The translations under genes were made by a program, and so were the position numbers. Of a DNA stretch of 64,000 bases, positions 9,971 through 19,013 are shown piece after piece. Positions within the stretch are counted from its first letter, which is position 1; each line of letters begins with the position of its first letter. The stretch is taken from NCBI RefSeq assembly GCF_028274965.1, contig NZ_JAQCNO010000057.1:1-64000 (forward strand), read 5' to 3'. The notes under the pieces were generated by a model that saw only the letters and a list, made by a program, of their open reading frames with translations, did no database searches and was not told where the DNA came from. Source of the stretch: Natronomonas sp. (GTDB lineage Archaea > Halobacteriota > Halobacteria > Halobacteriales > Haloarculaceae).

Positions 9971-10042
9971 CGGGCCGGCCGGTTCCCGAGCGGTGAAGCG
10001 AGGCGAGGCGGTCCGGCTCCGTTCGGCGTCGGTCGGCTCCCC

Positions 10043-11338
10043 TCAGCGGGCGCGGAGCTCCGCCATGTGCTCGATGCGTCGCTCGATCAGCGCCGCCGTC
10101 CCGATGTCGTGACGGACGCGCAGCCCGTCGGTCCCGGTCCGCTCGAAGGCCTCCTCGACGGCCGCCTCGGCCTCGGCGATCGTGTCCTCGACGCCGACGA
10201 CGGCGAACGACCGGGACGTCGTCGTGTAGATGCCGTCCTCGCGGGCGTCGACGCTCGCGTAAAACAGCTCGGCCCGCCCGGCGCTGTCGGCGTCGATCGC
10301 GACCCGCGCGCCCGCGGCGGGATCGGTCGGATACCCCTCGGGGACGGCGTACTTACACACCGTTGCCCGCCCGGAAAACGACAGCTCCGGGAGCGTCTTG
10401 CCGTCGCGGGCCGCGGCGAGGAACTCGAGGAAGTCGGTCTCGAGGACGGGGAGGGTGTTCATCGCCTCCGGGTCGCCGAACCGGGCGTTGAACTCCACGA
10501 CCTTCGGGCCCTCGGCGGTCAGCATGAACTGCCCGTAGAGGATCCCCTTGTACTCGGGCATCGCTTCAACGACCGCGTCGATGATCCCGACGGCGGCCTC
10601 GTAGTCGGCCTCGGACATGAACGGAAGCTCGGGCGTGCCGTCGCTGTACGAGCCCATCCCGCCGGTGTTCGGCCCCTCGTCGCCTTCGTAGGCGCGTTTG
10701 TGGTCCTGGACGGCGGGCGAAACGCGGTACTGGCCCTCGGCGACGAACGCCTGTAGGGTGAACTCCTCGCCGACGAGACGCTCCTCTAGGACGAACGAGT
10801 CGTAGCCGCTTTCGAGGACGTACTCGGCGCCCTCGGCGGCCGTGAGCTGGTCGCCGATGACGCGGACGCCCTTGCCGCCGGTCAGCCCGCGCGGCTTGAT
10901 CGCGAGGTCCCCGTCGTGGGACTCGATGTACTCGGCGGCCGCCGCAGCGCTGTCGAACGTCTCGAAGGCCGGACAGCCCGGGATCGACTCGCGGTCCATG
11001 AACTCCCGCTGGAACGCCTTGTCGGTCTCGATGCGGGCCTCGGACTCCCGGGGGCCGAACGCGTAGACGCCGGCGTCGTCGAGGGCGTCCGCGACGCCGG
11101 CGTTCAGCGCGGACTCGGGACCGATGACAGCACAGCTCGCCCCGACGGACGCGGCGTACTCGACGATCGCGTCGGCGTCGGTCTCGTCGATCGACTCGTA
11201 GCCGGCCGCGAGCGCGTCGATGCCGGGGTTTCGGTTCGACGCGCAGGCGTACAACTCCCCGCGGTCGGCGTCGGCGACCGCCCGCGCGATCGCGTGTTCG
11301 CGCCCGCCGCCGCCGACGAGTAGGACCGTTTCGCTCAT
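10043..11338 (-). CDS. purD: Phosphoribosylamine--glycine ligase
   Basis: ETVLLVGGGGREHAIARAV, IKPRGLTGGKGVRVI, GPNTGGMGSYS, KVVEFNARFGDPEAMNTLP. Confidence 0.96.
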   Translation of the reverse strand: MSETVLLVGGGGREHAIARAVADADRGELYACASNRNPGIDALAAGYESIDETDADAIVEYAASVGASCAVIGPESALNAGVADALDDAGVYAFGPRESEARIETDKAFQREFMDRESIPGCPAFETFDSAAAAAEYIESHDGDLAIKPRGLTGGKGVRVIGDQLTAAEGAEYVLESGYDSFVLEERLVGEEFTLQAFVAEGQYRVSPAVQDHKRAYEGDEGPNTGGMGSYSDGTPELPFMSEADYEAAVGIIDAVVEAMPEYKGILYGQFMLTAEGPKVVEFNARFGDPEAMNTLPVLETDFLEFLAAARDGKTLPELSFSGRATVCKYAVPEGYPTDPAAGARVAIDADSAGRAELFYASVDAREDGIYTTTSRSFAVVGVEDTIAEAEAAVEEAFERTGTDGLRVRHDIGTAALIERRIEHMAELRAR

Positions 11339-11416
11339 ACCCAACCCGGGTGTCCACGGGGGCCTAAACGTTGCCCTTGCCGGCGGCTCGAGAGCGGCCG
11401 GCGGCGTCCGCACCCC

Positions 11417-12166
11417 TCAGGCGCACGAGAAGCCGCCGTCGACCACGAGCGCCTGTCCGGTCACCCACGCGGCCTCGTCGCTCGCGAGAAACAGCATCGC
11501 GTTCGCGACGTCCTCGGGGCGGCCGAGCCGACCGAGGGGGTACTCCGCCGCCATCCGCGAGGCCATCTCCTCCCACTCTTCGTCGGAGCGGCCGCTTTTC
11601 GGCATCGGCGTCTCGGTGACGCCGGGACAGACGGCGTTGACCCGGACGCCGTCGGAGCCGACCTCGGCGGCGAGCGAACGGGTGACGTTGACGACCGCAC
11701 CCTTCGTCATCGAGTACGCGGAGAGCCGCGGGGAGCCGATGACGCCGGCCAGGGAGGCGGTGTTGATGACCGAGCCCGAGCCCTGGGACTTGAGACGCGG
11801 CAGCGCCGCCGCGCAGCCGTTCCACACGCCCTTGACGTTGATGTCGATGAGCCGGTCGAGGGCGTCCCGCCCGAGGTCCTCCATCGGCGTCGGGTCGTGC
11901 ATGATCCCCGCGTTGTTCAAAACGATGTCGAGGCCGTGATCGTCGGCTGTCGCCCCGATCGCGTCGTCGAACGCCTCGAAGTCCCGGACGTCGAGTTCGT
12001 GGGCGAACACGTCGCCGTCGACGGTTTCGGCGGTCTCGACCGCGGCCTCATAATCGACGTCGGCGGCGACGACGGTCGCGCCCTCCGCGGCGAAGCGCTC
12101 CGTTGCGGCCCGCCCGATGCCGGACCCGCCGCCGGTGACGAACGCCGTCTTGTCTTGCAGTCGCAT
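11417..12166 (-). CDS. SDR family oxidoreductase
   Basis: FVTGGGSGIGRAATERFAAEGATVV, NNAGIM, YSMTKGAVVNVTRSLAAE. Confidence 0.93.
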   Translation of the reverse strand: MRLQDKTAFVTGGGSGIGRAATERFAAEGATVVAADVDYEAAVETAETVDGDVFAHELDVRDFEAFDDAIGATADDHGLDIVLNNAGIMHDPTPMEDLGRDALDRLIDINVKGVWNGCAAALPRLKSQGSGSVINTASLAGVIGSPRLSAYSMTKGAVVNVTRSLAAEVGSDGVRVNAVCPGVTETPMPKSGRSDEEWEEMASRMAAEYPLGRLGRPEDVANAMLFLASDEAAWVTGQALVVDGGFSCA

Positions 12167-12246
12167 ACGGGGGCTTCAGCGACGGCGGGGATAAATTCAC
12201 CCCAGCCGAAAGCGGGAACGCGACGGGACCGACGGGGCGAGCGGCG

Positions 12247-13479
12247 TCACATCGAGCGCCGCAGGATCCCCTCGATGTCCGTCTGCTCAACGCGGCGGGG
12301 GTTCCCGTCGAGGAGCCGCTGGATCTCCATGGTGTCCGCGGCCAGATCCGGGATCTCCTCGTCGGTCACGCCGAGTTCGGAGAGGCCATCGGGGATGCCG
12401 ACGTCCGCGGAGAGTTTGGCCACCGCGTCGGCGGCCAACTCGGCGCGTTCGTCCCGGCTTCGCCCCTCGACGTGTTCGCCGAGAATATCGGCGATCTCGC
12501 CGTAGCGATCGAACGCGCTCGTCGCGTTGAACCGCATCACCGCCGGGAGAAGCGTCGCGACCGTCACGCCGTGGGGCGTGTGGTGCTCGCCGGCGACGGG
12601 GTAGGCGATCGCGTGGGTCGCCCCGAGTCCGGCGTTCGTGAAGGCGACGCCCGCGAGCAGGCTCGCGAGCGACATGTTGCGCCTGGCGGTGAGATCGGAG
12701 CCGTTGTTGACCGCCTGCCGGAGGTTGTCGCCGACGAGTTCGATCGCCTTCCGGGCGAGTTGGTCCGTCACGATCGTCCGGCCGTCGTAGTCGGGGCGCT
12801 CGGCGGCGGACTCGGCCCGCTGTTTCATGTCGTAGCGCCGGGTGGTGTACGTCTCGATCGCGTGCGAGAGGGCGTCCATGCCCGAGGCGGCCGTCGGCCC
12901 CGGCGGCAGCGACGCGGTCAGGGCGGGGTCGACCAACGCGAGGTCGGGGTACAGGTGCCGACTCGAGATGCCGACCTTCAGCCGCTCGTCCGGCAGCGAG
13001 ATCACCGACACCGGGGAGGTCTCAGAGCCGGTCCCGGCGGTCGTCGGGATCCCGACGACGGGCAGCCCCGGGCCCGGTACCGGCTTCCCGCCGCCGGTTG
13101 GCGGGGCGACGTAGTCCAGTATGTCGCCGCCGTACTCGGCGACGACGCTCGTCGTCTTCGTGACGTCGATCGAACTGCCGCCGCCGATCCCGATGAGGAT
13201 GTCCGGGTCGAACTCGCGCGCGGCGGCGACGGCGCGTTCGAACACCGCCACGGAGGGGTCGGGTTCGACCCCGGTGAAGACCTCGACGGCCACGTCGGAC
13301 GGCAGCGACGAGACGGCCTGCTCGACGATGCCGGCCGCCTCGACGCCCTCGTCGGTGAGTATCATCGCCGACTCACAGCCCCGATCGGTGAGCTCCTCGC
13401 CGAGTTCCTCGATGGCCCCCGTTCCGAACGTCACCCGGTCGGCCATGCTGAACTCCCAGACGGTTTCGGCCTCGAACAT
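12247..13479 (-). CDS. Iron-containing alcohol dehydrogenase
   Basis: GIGGGSSIDVTKTTSVVAEYGGDILDY, VGIPTTAGTGSETSPVSVIS, GLGATHAIAYPVAGEHHTPHGVTVATLLPAV. Confidence 0.92.
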   Translation of the reverse strand: MFEAETVWEFSMADRVTFGTGAIEELGEELTDRGCESAMILTDEGVEAAGIVEQAVSSLPSDVAVEVFTGVEPDPSVAVFERAVAAAREFDPDILIGIGGGSSIDVTKTTSVVAEYGGDILDYVAPPTGGGKPVPGPGLPVVGIPTTAGTGSETSPVSVISLPDERLKVGISSRHLYPDLALVDPALTASLPPGPTAASGMDALSHAIETYTTRRYDMKQRAESAAERPDYDGRTIVTDQLARKAIELVGDNLRQAVNNGSDLTARRNMSLASLLAGVAFTNAGLGATHAIAYPVAGEHHTPHGVTVATLLPAVMRFNATSAFDRYGEIADILGEHVEGRSRDERAELAADAVAKLSADVGIPDGLSELGVTDEEIPDLAADTMEIQRLLDGNPRRVEQTDIEGILRRSM

Positions 13480-13580
13480 ACCGGTACGTCTCGATCGGCG
13501 GTCTTAAATCACCGCCACACGCGCCGCGTCGGTCGGGGGCCACCGCAAACGGTATACGTGTCCTTGGTATGCAATAGCGC

Positions 13581-15251
13581 ATGACGAGTCCGGACCGGAT
13601 CGACGCGTATCACTTCTACGAACGCGAGTGGGACGGGTACGACGAGCTGCTCTCGGCCTTCGAGTGGGAGGTTCCGGATCGCTTCAACATGGCGCGGTAC
13701 GCCTGCGATCGGTGGGCGGACGGCGGCGAGCGCGTCGCGGTGTACGCCACCGACGGCGAGGGGACCGAGCGGTACAGCTTCGAGCGGCTCCGGGCCGCCG
13801 CCGACGCGGTCGCAAGCTCCTTGCAAGCGGCGGGCGTCGAGCGCGGCGACCGCGTGGGGATCAACGCCCGACAGCGCCCCGAGACGGTGATCGCACACCT
13901 CGCCTGCTGGAAGCTCGGCGCGGTCTCGGTCCCGCTGAGCACGCTCTTCGGGACCGACGCGCTCCGGTACCGGCTCGAGGACGCCGGCGCGATCGCGTGT
14001 TTCGTCGACGGGTCGAACGCCGGGACGCTCCGGTCCGTCGCGGGGGGTCTCCCCGACTTGGAGACCGTCATCGCCATCGGCGACGCGGACCCGACCGGCG
14101 AGGAGCGCCGCTTCGAGTCGGTCGCCGCCGGCGAGGGGGCCTTCGAGACCGCCCGGACGGACCCCGAGGACGACGCGATACTCATCTACACGTCGGGGAC
14201 GACCGGCGATCCGAAGGGCGTCCTGCACGCCCACCGGGTCCTGCTTGGGAACCTCCCGCTTTTCGTGACCGGCTTTTGTGACCTCGAGATCAACGAGTCC
14301 GACGTCTTCTGGACGCCCTCGGAGTGGGCCTGGGTCGCGACGCTTTTCGACGTGGTCTTTCCGGCGCTGTTCTACGGGGCCCCGATCGTCGCGTACACCG
14401 GCGACGAGTCGTTCGATCCCGCGACCGCGATGGGCGTCATCGAGCGCTACGACGTGACGAACTTCTTCGCCCCACCGACCGCGCTGCGGATGATGGAGCA
14501 GCTACCGGACCCCGGGCGGTGGGACGTCGACAGCGTCCGCTGTGTCCCGAGCGGCGGCGAGTCGCTCGGCGAGACGATCACCGAGTGGGCCGCGGACGTG
14601 TTCGACGGCGCGGCGGTCCACGAGGGCTACGGGCAGACGGAGGCCAACATGATCGTCGGGGACTGCACGGCCCTGACGCCCTCAAAGCCCGGGAAGATCG
14701 GACCGCGCGCGCCGGGACACGAGATCGCGATCCTCGACCCCGAGACGGCGGAGCCGACCGTCGAGACGGGCGAGGTCGGCGAGATCGCCGTCCGGTACGA
14801 GGGCGATCCGGTCTGTTTCAAAGAGTACTGGAACAAGCCAGAGCGGACGGACCGAAAGGTCCAAGACGGGTGGCTGCTCACGGAGGATCTCGGCACCCTC
14901 GACGGGGACGGCTACGTCGAGTTCAAGTCCCGGAAGGACACGGTCATCATCTCCGCCGGCTACCGGATCGGCCCCGTCGAGATCGAGGAGGCGCTGGCGA
15001 AACACCCGGCCGTCGCCGACGCCGGCGTGATCGGCGTTCCCGACGACAGGCGGGGGGAGGTGCCGAAGGCGTTCGTGGTGCCGGCGGCGGGCCACGAGCC
15101 GAGCGGGGAGCTGACGCGGCGTCTCAAGCGCGACGTCAGGGACCGCCTCGCGGAGTACGAGTACCCCCGGGAGATCGCCTTCATCGACGAGCTCCCGAAG
15201 ACGAGCTCCGGGAAGGTCCGGCGGGCCTCGCTCGAAGAGGAGTTCGCGTAG
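13581..15251 (+). CDS. AMP-dependent acyl-CoA synthetase
   Basis: ILIYTSGTTGDPKGVLHAHR, VHEGYGQTEANMIVGD, GWLLTEDLGTLDGDGYVEFKSRKDTVIISAGYRIGPVEIEEAL, PKTSSGKVRRASL. Confidence 0.94.
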   Translation: MTSPDRIDAYHFYEREWDGYDELLSAFEWEVPDRFNMARYACDRWADGGERVAVYATDGEGTERYSFERLRAAADAVASSLQAAGVERGDRVGINARQRPETVIAHLACWKLGAVSVPLSTLFGTDALRYRLEDAGAIACFVDGSNAGTLRSVAGGLPDLETVIAIGDADPTGEERRFESVAAGEGAFETARTDPEDDAILIYTSGTTGDPKGVLHAHRVLLGNLPLFVTGFCDLEINESDVFWTPSEWAWVATLFDVVFPALFYGAPIVAYTGDESFDPATAMGVIERYDVTNFFAPPTALRMMEQLPDPGRWDVDSVRCVPSGGESLGETITEWAADVFDGAAVHEGYGQTEANMIVGDCTALTPSKPGKIGPRAPGHEIAILDPETAEPTVETGEVGEIAVRYEGDPVCFKEYWNKPERTDRKVQDGWLLTEDLGTLDGDGYVEFKSRKDTVIISAGYRIGPVEIEEALAKHPAVADAGVIGVPDDRRGEVPKAFVVPAAGHEPSGELTRRLKRDVRDRLAEYEYPREIAFIDELPKTSSGKVRRASLEEEFA

Positions 15252-15259
15252 CCGGCCGC

Positions 15260-16036
15260 CTACACCGTCTGCTCGAAGCTGTAGCCGAGCGACGTATCCC
15301 ACAGGAGCCGGTGCTCGCCGCCGCCGGCCTCCTCGCAGACGCCGTTGACCGACTGGACCCCGTCGAGTTCGCCGCGCCACTCGACGGTGTAGCGCCCCTC
15401 CTCGCCGGTGATCCGCGTGCTCCTGAGCCCGCCGCCCCGGAGCGGAAACGTCGCCGAGGGGGCCGTCCCGAGGCCGACCGAGGCCGAGTCGCCCTCGATC
15501 GAGGGCTCGGCCGCGTCGGTGAGGGCGCCCCGACGGAGCCTGAGCCCCACCGAGAGGTCGCTCAGATCGACGTCTCTGACCAGACGGCCCTCGGTCGGGT
15601 CGGCCGCCGCCCACAGCCAGTAGCGGCGGCGGCCGTCCTCGAGCCCGTAGACGGCGAGACAGGCGTTCGAGACGAGAAGCGGCGCGTCGGGGTCGACCTC
15701 GTCGGGATCGAGGCTCGTCTCGGTGCCGCCCGGGTCCCCCGGCGTCTCGCGGGTGATCGCAAAGCGCTGGACGTAGGCGGTCTCGAAGCGCTCGGCGCGC
15801 TCGGCCTCGATCCCCCAGACGCCGCTGTCGTCGTACCGCGACCCCATGCGCTCGGCGTAGTCCTCGAAGGCCTCGCGCGACAGCGCGGCGTCGGCGGTCT
15901 CCGGCGAGAGCGGCCAGACGCCGCTGGAGTCGACCCGGGTCCGCCGGTTCGTGACCCGTTCCTCGACGCATCCAGCCAGGGACAGCCCCGTGAGCAGGCC
16001 GCCGGCGCGGAGGGCGTCCCGACGCGAGAGTTCCAT
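15260..16036 (-). CDS. Haloarchaeal Tat-type lipoprotein of unknown function
   Basis: MELSRRDALRAGGLLTGLSLAGC twin-arginine + lipobox. Confidence 0.8.
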   Translation of the reverse strand: MELSRRDALRAGGLLTGLSLAGCVEERVTNRRTRVDSSGVWPLSPETADAALSREAFEDYAERMGSRYDDSGVWGIEAERAERFETAYVQRFAITRETPGDPGGTETSLDPDEVDPDAPLLVSNACLAVYGLEDGRRRYWLWAAADPTEGRLVRDVDLSDLSVGLRLRRGALTDAAEPSIEGDSASVGLGTAPSATFPLRGGGLRSTRITGEEGRYTVEWRGELDGVQSVNGVCEEAGGGEHRLLWDTSLGYSFEQTV

Positions 16037-16136
16037 GTGCGGTAGGACAGGCCGGCGACTCAAATAACGTGCTATCGACGGCGGAGGCGTCGGCCCGTTC
16101 CCCCGGGTTTAGTACCCTTCGGCCCTCAAACGAGGC

Positions 16137-18245
16137 ATGGAAAACCGCCTCGACGAGACGGCTTCGCCGTACCTCCGGCAGCACGCCGACAACCCCGTCG
16201 CGTGGCAGCCCTGGGACGAGGAGGCGTTCGAACTCGCCGCGGAGCGCGACGTGCCCATCTTCCTCTCGATCGGCTACGCCGCCTGCCACTGGTGTCATGT
16301 GATGGCCGACGAGAGCTTCGAGGACCCCGACATCGCGGAGGCGCTCAACCGGAACTTCGTCCCGATCAAGGTCGACCGCGAGGAGCGACCGGACGTCGAC
16401 AACCTCTATATGGGCGTCTGCCAGATGGTCCGCGGCGGCGGCGGGTGGCCGCTTTCGGTGTGGCTCACGCCCGACCGCGAGCCGTTTCACGTCGGGACGT
16501 ACTTCCCCCCCGAGCCGCGGGGGAACACCCCGGGGTTTGGCTCCGTCATCGAGGACATCGCCTCCTCGTGGGACGATCCCGAGAAGCGCCAACAGCTCGA
16601 ATCCCAGGCCGAGCAGTGGACCGCGTCGGTGACGGGCGAACTTGAGGGGACCCCGGAGACGCCCGGGGCGGCCCCGGAGGCGGAGTTCATCGACTCGGCG
16701 GCGGACGCCGCCGTCAGGCGGGCCGACCGGGAGCACGGCGGCTGGGGGCAACGACAGAAGTTCCCCCACGCCGGCCGGATCCACGTCCTGTTGCGCGCCC
16801 ACGACCGGACCGGTCGGGAGGCCTACCGGGACGTGGCGGTAGAGACCCTCGACGCGATGGCCGGCGGCGGGCTGTACGACCACGTCGGCGGCGGCTTCCA
16901 CCGGTACTGCGTCGACCGGGAGTGGACGGTCCCGCACTTCGAGAAGATGCTCTACGACAACGCCGAGATCTCACGGGCGTTCATCGCGGGGTATCAGGTG
17001 ACCGGCACGGAGCGCTACGCGGACGTCGTCAGAGAGACCTTCGCCTTCGTCGAGCGGGAGCTCACCCACCCCGACGGCGGGTTCTACTCGACGCTCGACG
17101 CACAGAGCGAGGACAGCACCGGAAGCCGAGAGGAGGGCGCGTTTTACGTCTGGACGCCGGCGGCCGTGCGCGACGCCGTCGAGGAGGGGACGACGGCGGA
17201 GCTGTTCTGCGAGCGCTACGGGGTCACCGAGTCGGGGAACTTCGAGGGGGGAACGACCGTTCTCACCGAGTCGAAACCGGTCGGCGAGATCGCCGCGGAC
17301 TCGGTGATGGACACCGACGCTGTCGAGGCGCGGATGGAGACGGCCAAAGAGCGGCTCTTCGAGGCCCGGAGCGAGCGGCACCGACCCCCGAGAGACGAGA
17401 AGATCCTCGCGGGGTGGAACGGCCTGATGATCTCCGCGTTCGCCGAGGGCGCGCTCGTCGTCGATCCGGCCTACGGCTCGGTCGCCGCGGAGGCGCTCTC
17501 GTTTTGCCGCGAGCGGCTGTGGGATGCCGACGACCGGCGGCTCAACCGGCGCTTCGAGAACGGGGCCGTCGGCGTCCCCGGGTACCTCGAGGACTACGCG
17601 TTTCTCGGCCGCGGCGCGCTCGACGTCTATCAGGCTACCGGGGACGTCGAACACCTCGCGTTCGCGCTCGAACTCGCCCGCGTCGTCCGGGACTCGTTTT
17701 ACGACGCCGAGGCGGGAACGCTGTATTTCACCCCGACCGAGGGCGAGGCCCTCGTGGCGCGCCCACAGGAGCTCACGGACAGTTCGACCCCCTCGAGCAC
17801 GGGGGTCGCGGTCCAGTTGCTCTCGGCGCTGTCACACGTCGCCCCCGAGGAGGGGTTCGACGACGTCGCCGAAGCCGTCCTCGAGACGCACGCCCCGACG
17901 CTGGAATCGAGCCCGCTCCCGCACGCCTCGCTCGTCCTCGGCGGCCACGATCGGGCCGCCGGCGCGACCGAGTTGACCGTCGCGGCCGAGGAGTTCCCGG
18001 AGGCCTGGCGGGCGGCCGTGGCCGAGGCGTACCTCCCCGGGCGGCTTCTCACGCGGCGCCCGCCGACCGACGACGCCCTCGGCGCGTGGCTCGAGGAACT
18101 CGGCGTCGAGTCGGTCCCGCCGCTTTGGGCCGGCCGAGACACAAGAGACGGTCGACCGACCGTCTACGCCTGTCGGTCGTTCAGCTGCTCGCCGCCGAAA
18201 CACGACATGGCCGAGGCGATCGCGTGGCTCGGCGAGGCAAACTGA
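16137..18245 (+). CDS. Thioredoxin-like DUF255 (YyaL-type) protein
   Basis: NRLDETASPYLRQHADNPVAWQPWDEEAFELAAERDVPIFLSIGYAACHWCHVMADESFEDPDIAEALNRNFVPIKVDREERPDVD. Confidence 0.94.
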   Translation: MENRLDETASPYLRQHADNPVAWQPWDEEAFELAAERDVPIFLSIGYAACHWCHVMADESFEDPDIAEALNRNFVPIKVDREERPDVDNLYMGVCQMVRGGGGWPLSVWLTPDREPFHVGTYFPPEPRGNTPGFGSVIEDIASSWDDPEKRQQLESQAEQWTASVTGELEGTPETPGAAPEAEFIDSAADAAVRRADREHGGWGQRQKFPHAGRIHVLLRAHDRTGREAYRDVAVETLDAMAGGGLYDHVGGGFHRYCVDREWTVPHFEKMLYDNAEISRAFIAGYQVTGTERYADVVRETFAFVERELTHPDGGFYSTLDAQSEDSTGSREEGAFYVWTPAAVRDAVEEGTTAELFCERYGVTESGNFEGGTTVLTESKPVGEIAADSVMDTDAVEARMETAKERLFEARSERHRPPRDEKILAGWNGLMISAFAEGALVVDPAYGSVAAEALSFCRERLWDADDRRLNRRFENGAVGVPGYLEDYAFLGRGALDVYQATGDVEHLAFALELARVVRDSFYDAEAGTLYFTPTEGEALVARPQELTDSSTPSSTGVAVQLLSALSHVAPEEGFDDVAEAVLETHAPTLESSPLPHASLVLGGHDRAAGATELTVAAEEFPEAWRAAVAEAYLPGRLLTRRPPTDDALGAWLEELGVESVPPLWAGRDTRDGRPTVYACRSFSCSPPKHDMAEAIAWLGEAN

Positions 18246-18278
18246 ACGCGCCGCGTTCGTTTCGCCCGACGCGTCCGT

Positions 18279-19013
18279 TCAGACGTCGCGGTACGACCCG
18301 AGGCGGGTCCCGTCGAGCAGGTACGCCTCGCCCTCCGAGAGCCCTTGTGGGAGAAACGGCGAGAGGAACCCGTCGCCGTCGTTGATCGCCGTCCCGCCGG
18401 AGAGGTCGTTGAACGCCGGCGCGACAACGAGTTCGCCGCCGACGCTCGGGTACTCCGCGAACCCCTCGGGGTCGAGTCGCCCCCGGAGCCAGACCCGCTC
18501 GCTCCGCGCGCCGCCGACGTCGTCCTCGAGGCGGACGAGCGGGTGTTCGTGCGCTGAACAGACCGTCGGCGCGGCGACGACCGCCTCGTCGGGCCAGGTG
18601 TGGCCGTGACAGAAGCCGACGTCGCCGATCCGCACCCCCGGGCCCTCGCGCACCTCGACGCCGTCGACGCCGCCGGCCACCGTCTCGATCCCGCCGTCGT
18701 GGTTGCCCTTTAGTACCGTGACCGGCGCGCGGTCGGCGGCGGCCTCGAGCACGCGGCGGATCTCGGTGCGCTCCTCGCGTCCGGGGGTGCCGATGCTGTC
18801 GCCGAGGTCCCCGAGGAAGACGACCCGATCGACGGGGTGGGCGTTGAGCGCTTCCAGAAGCGACTCGCGGCGCCGCGTCTCCCGGCTGTCGAGTTCGACG
18901 CCGTCGCGCCGGAGGCCGGTCTCGAGGCCGGCGTGGTAGTCGGCGACGACGAGGGCGCGCTCGGGTCCGCAGTCGGCGATCCCGGCGGGTCGACCGGGGA
19001 TCGGTTCGAGCAT
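18279..19013 (-). CDS. Calcineurin-like metallophosphoesterase (RPA operon)
   Basis: VVADYHAGLE, VFLGDLGDS, LKGNHDGGIE, CHGHTWP motifs; directly follows the RPA-associated gene. Confidence 0.87.
   Translation of the reverse strand: MLEPIPGRPAGIADCGPERALVVADYHAGLETGLRRDGVELDSRETRRRESLLEALNAHPVDRVVFLGDLGDSIGTPGREERTEIRRVLEAAADRAPVTVLKGNHDGGIETVAGGVDGVEVREGPGVRIGDVGFCHGHTWPDEAVVAAPTVCSAHEHPLVRLEDDVGGARSERVWLRGRLDPEGFAEYPSVGGELVVAPAFNDLSGGTAINDGDGFLSPFLPQGLSEGEAYLLDGTRLGSYRDV

Noticed and set aside
14682-16937. 751-aa ORF on the minus strand
   Set aside because: Antisense to the acyl-CoA synthetase and DUF255 genes; Arg/Pro/Gly-rich shadow ORF typical of high-GC DNA.
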